Positions 61,800-64,000 of a stretch of DNA of 64,000 nucleotides are shown here, piece after piece. Both the position numbers and the translations under genes were made by a program. The DNA is taken from NCBI RefSeq assembly GCF_031157355.1, contig NZ_JAVIFT010000001.1, positions 248,001 to 312,000 on the forward strand, given 5' to 3'. Numbering within the stretch: position 1 is the stretch's first letter; each line of letters opens with the position of its first letter. The DNA is from Hyphomicrobium sp. LHD-15 (lineage in GTDB: Bacteria; Pseudomonadota; Alphaproteobacteria; Rhizobiales; Hyphomicrobiaceae). Under the pieces are notes generated by a model. It searched no databases and had not been told where the DNA came from. It worked only from the letters and a program-made list of their open reading frames with translations.

Positions 61800-63338
61800 C
61801 TAAATGCCGGCCACGGCGCCATCTCTCCGCCGATCGGCGACGCCACAAAGCGTTCCGTCTGGCGCGATCCGGATCGCCTTTACCGATCCGAAGAACGGCG
61901 TAGGCCGTGTCGGCCGATAAATGGAAACGCCGCCCGCAGCGATCGCAGCGACGACGTCGTCGGCAACTCCAGCTTCCACGATCACGCGCTGATCGAGGTC
62001 GTAGGACCAGCGCGGCCGCGCGATCGCGGTTTCGAGATCGAGCCCGGCACCGATGTGGCCGTCGATAACCTGAACCAGCGTCGGCGTCTGTCCGAGACCG
62101 CCTGGAGTCGCGAGCACGAGACGAAGCCGCCCGTCTCTGAGAACCATCATCGGGCTCAGCGTGTGCGCCGGCCGCTTTCCGGCCGCGACCACATTGGGAT
62201 GCGAAGGATCGAGGCTGAAACCGCGCATCCGGTTATTGAGGAGAATGCCGGTTTCGGCGTCGAGCACCCCACTGCCAAACAGCGTAAAAATGCTTTGTAC
62301 GATCAGGGCCGCGTTTCCGTCCCGGTCGACGGCCATCGCAACCGCGGTTCCGCCGGGACCGGAGCCGATCCGCCCCGCAGAGGTGTTGGGCACTGGGTTA
62401 GCCAGCAACGAACGAAGATCCGCAGCCGTTATTCCCGTCGCCTCCGGATCTGCCAGATAGCCGGCACCAGTTACGAATGTCCGCTCGGCTGCGGCCACCT
62501 GCGCGGCCAATCGCGTCTCGAGATATTCTCCGGAGACGGCCTGCCGCTCGAGCTCCGTGAGTTGCAGCAACCCGAGCAGCCCAAAAGAATTCGGCGGAAC
62601 CGTCGCAACCGTGTTGCCGCGATAGTCGGCCGAGATTGGGATTACCCACTCGGCCGCGCAGCGCGCGAAGTCGTCTGCGCTCAGGAGGCCGTCGTCTCGC
62701 GCGATGCGCTGCGCAAGAGAAAGCGCGATCGCTCCACCATAGAACGCGTCCGCGCCGCCCTGCGCGACGGCGCGAAAGCTCTCCGCCAACTGCGGCTGAC
62801 GAAGAAGGTCGCCTTCGATCAGCGGCCGGCCGCTCGGGATCAGCAACGCCGCCAGTCCCGCGTCGCGCGCGACGAGTTCCGCATGCTCCGCGATCGCCGA
62901 CGCCAATATCCTCGACACGGGAACGCCGTTCTCAGCCGCCGCTATCGCCGCCGCGAATAAGTCAGACCAGGCCAGCTTTCCGAAGCGCCGATGCGCGGCA
63001 TCCCAACCGCGCACCAACGCCGGCACCGTCGGAGAACGCGCGCCGAATTCGAGATCGGATCGCTGCAGTCGATCGGGCACAACTGACCGAGAGGCGCGTC
63101 CACTGGCGTTCAGTCCGTGAACCGTCGCATCAGCGGATTCGTAGAACAACCCGAACGCGTCTCCTCCGAGCGTGACCGCCTGGGGCAGCACCACGCACAG
63201 CACCGCGGCCGATGCGATCAACGCGTCCGTCGCGCTCCCGCCCGCGGCAAGTGCCTCGCGGCCGGCCTCCGCTGCAAGCGGATGTCCAGCAACCACCACT
63301 CCAACCTTGCTGTGGACGGGACCCTGAGCGCCGCTCAT
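61800..63338 (-). CDS. Gamma-glutamyltransferase family protein
   Basis: This 512-residue member of the GGT (Ntn-hydrolase) family begins with a typical GHPLAAEAGREALAAGGSAT. The processing/nucleophile region reads GGTAVAMAVDRDGNAAL; the Thr aligns with the catalytic Thr of TTHxSVVD, but the second Thr and His are replaced. FGSGVLDAETGILLNNRMRGF and GKRPAHTLSPMMV, of the small subunit, follow. No signal peptide is evident, unlike periplasmic GGT. It may be a cytosolic amidase or transferase of a glutamyl compound. Its start overlaps the next upstream gene by four bases. Confidence 0.85.
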   Translation of the reverse strand: MSGAQGPVHSKVGVVVAGHPLAAEAGREALAAGGSATDALIASAAVLCVVLPQAVTLGGDAFGLFYESADATVHGLNASGRASRSVVPDRLQRSDLEFGARSPTVPALVRGWDAAHRRFGKLAWSDLFAAAIAAAENGVPVSRILASAIAEHAELVARDAGLAALLIPSGRPLIEGDLLRQPQLAESFRAVAQGGADAFYGGAIALSLAQRIARDDGLLSADDFARCAAEWVIPISADYRGNTVATVPPNSFGLLGLLQLTELERQAVSGEYLETRLAAQVAAAERTFVTGAGYLADPEATGITAADLRSLLANPVPNTSAGRIGSGPGGTAVAMAVDRDGNAALIVQSIFTLFGSGVLDAETGILLNNRMRGFSLDPSHPNVVAAGKRPAHTLSPMMVLRDGRLRLVLATPGGLGQTPTLVQVIDGHIGAGLDLETAIARPRWSYDLDQRVIVEAGVADDVVAAIAAGGVSIYRPTRPTPFFGSVKAIRIAPDGTLCGVADRRRDGAVAGI

Positions 63339-63763
63339 GGTTCGACCACGTCGCGGTCGAGGATCAGCACGTCCCCCGTGGACGGTGAAACCCGAACGCG
63401 ATCCCCTGACTTCAGCACCGCGGTGATATCCGCCTCGAACCGGTCGATCAGCGGAAGGCCTGCGAACGCCGCTCCCTGCGCCATGATCGGGTTGGCAAAA
63501 TTCAGGAGCAGCGCGGACGGCCCGAGCCCTCTCGCCTGCATCTCGCGCAGCATCCAGGCGGTCGCGACGCCGCCCTTCGCGGCATTGAGAACCAGGATCC
63601 GGCCGACGTAGGACTGCCCGTAAAGCGCATGAGAGGGGCGTGAGAAGACGCCGTTGATGCGATCTAGATCGTAGCGTGCCGAGAAATTGTCGGCTGCGGC
63701 GAGCACAACGCCCTCCACGTCGTCGCCTATTCCAGGGTGTCCCTTGACGAGGCGCAAGCTCAC
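63335..63763 (-). CDS. Aconitase X-like swivel subunit (DUF126)
   Basis: This 142-residue protein has DUF126 swivel-domain features (early VKGHPGIGDDVEGVVLAA; RINGVFSRPSHALYGQSYVG; ILVLNAAKGGVATAWMLREM). It is the small part of AcnX-type dehydratases (relatives act on cis-3-hydroxyproline or mevalonate-5-phosphate). A GTG start at 63763 overlaps the large-subunit stop by four bases (GTGA). Codons upstream of 63763 belong to the large subunit in another frame. Confidence 0.82.
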   Translation of the reverse strand: MSLRLVKGHPGIGDDVEGVVLAAADNFSARYDLDRINGVFSRPSHALYGQSYVGRILVLNAAKGGVATAWMLREMQARGLGPSALLLNFANPIMAQGAAFAGLPLIDRFEADITAVLKSGDRVRVSPSTGDVLILDRDVVEP

Positions 63764-64000
63764 GCGACGATCCTCCCGGCCACGGCGCTTTCGACACATG
63801 CCTCCATCGACCCCAGCACGGTCTCGTAGTTGTAGCCACCGAGAATATTGACCAGCTTGGCGCTGTTCGACATCAGCCGCCGCCAGCCGTTGGCTTCCCC
63901 GATCTCACGCGCGTGCATCTGATAGAAGCAGACGCCCTGCAGCAGGATGCCGCCGGCGCCGTCGATTTTCCGCGTGATGTCGAGCCGATCGGCGGCGGAT
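63760..64000 (-). CDS. Aconitase X-like catalytic subunit (DUF521), C-terminal part only
   Basis: Only the last ~79 residues lie in the window; the 5' end is off the right edge. They read RLDITRKIDGAGGILLQGVC, then FYQMHAREIGEANGWRRLMS and NSAKLVNILGGYNYETVLGS. The G-x-C and NSAK segments match the end of AcnX large subunits. With the DUF126 subunit it should form a hydro-lyase. The overlap confirms that both are made together. Confidence 0.65.
   Translation of the reverse strand, partial: SAADRLDITRKIDGAGGILLQGVCFYQMHAREIGEANGWRRLMSNSAKLVNILGGYNYETVLGSMEACVESAVAGRIVA

Overview
The window is about 64 kb of gene-dense, high-GC DNA with no rRNA, tRNA, CRISPR array, insertion sequence or phage gene that I can see. 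The content points to an alphaproteobacterium of the order Hyphomicrobiales (Rhizobiales). It carries an mprF/lpiA-acvB pair, an NDUFS4-type complex I protein, aerobic B12 genes (bluB, cobA, cobU, cobD, cobS, cobT), HWE histidine kinases, DUF5985 proteins and EcfG-type promoters. This is inference from gene content, not a species identification.

Left part (1-24 kb). The window opens inside a Pls/PosA-type synthetase: adenylation and carrier domains fused to a membrane, hexapeptide-repeat region. Next is a complete guanidine-assimilation operon: a predicted sigma-54 promoter, a clear guanidine-I (ykkC) riboswitch, an ABC importer, two DUF1989 proteins (the carboxyguanidine deiminase pair), a biotin-dependent guanidine/urea carboxylase and allophanate hydrolase. 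Import, carboxylation, deimination and hydrolysis would together release ammonia, and an NADP-type glutamate dehydrogenase lies a few kb downstream among B12 genes. A fumarylacetoacetase-like/cyclase gene pair and a dienelactone hydrolase follow.

Middle (24-49 kb). An RND efflux pump (membrane fusion protein plus inner-membrane pump) diverges from a TetR regulator. MprF and AcvB, which make and hydrolyse lysyl-phosphatidylglycerol, come next. Then there is a signalling island: a small wHTH-like protein, two small DUF5985 membrane proteins, a 2098-residue cytoplasmic hybrid kinase with ten tandem 92-residue HAMP-type units, an HWE kinase and a single-domain response regulator. Three promoters of identical form (GGAAC-N16-GGTT) lie within 780 bp at the head of this island and a fourth (GGAAC-N17-CGTT) at its end, which suggests it belongs to the EcfG general stress regulon. 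A bactofilin, a membrane-anchored partner and two L,D-transpeptidases follow, so cell-envelope reinforcement may be part of the same response.

Right part (49-64 kb). An NMT1/SsuA-type ABC importer with a glutathione-transferase-like protein faces a fused CoA-transferase. A MetY-type sulfhydrylase comes next, then an iron-uptake style FecI/FecR/TonB-receptor set. The window ends in an operon of RidA, a gamma-glutamyltransferase and the two subunits of an aconitase-X-like (DUF126/DUF521) dehydratase, the large subunit running off the edge.
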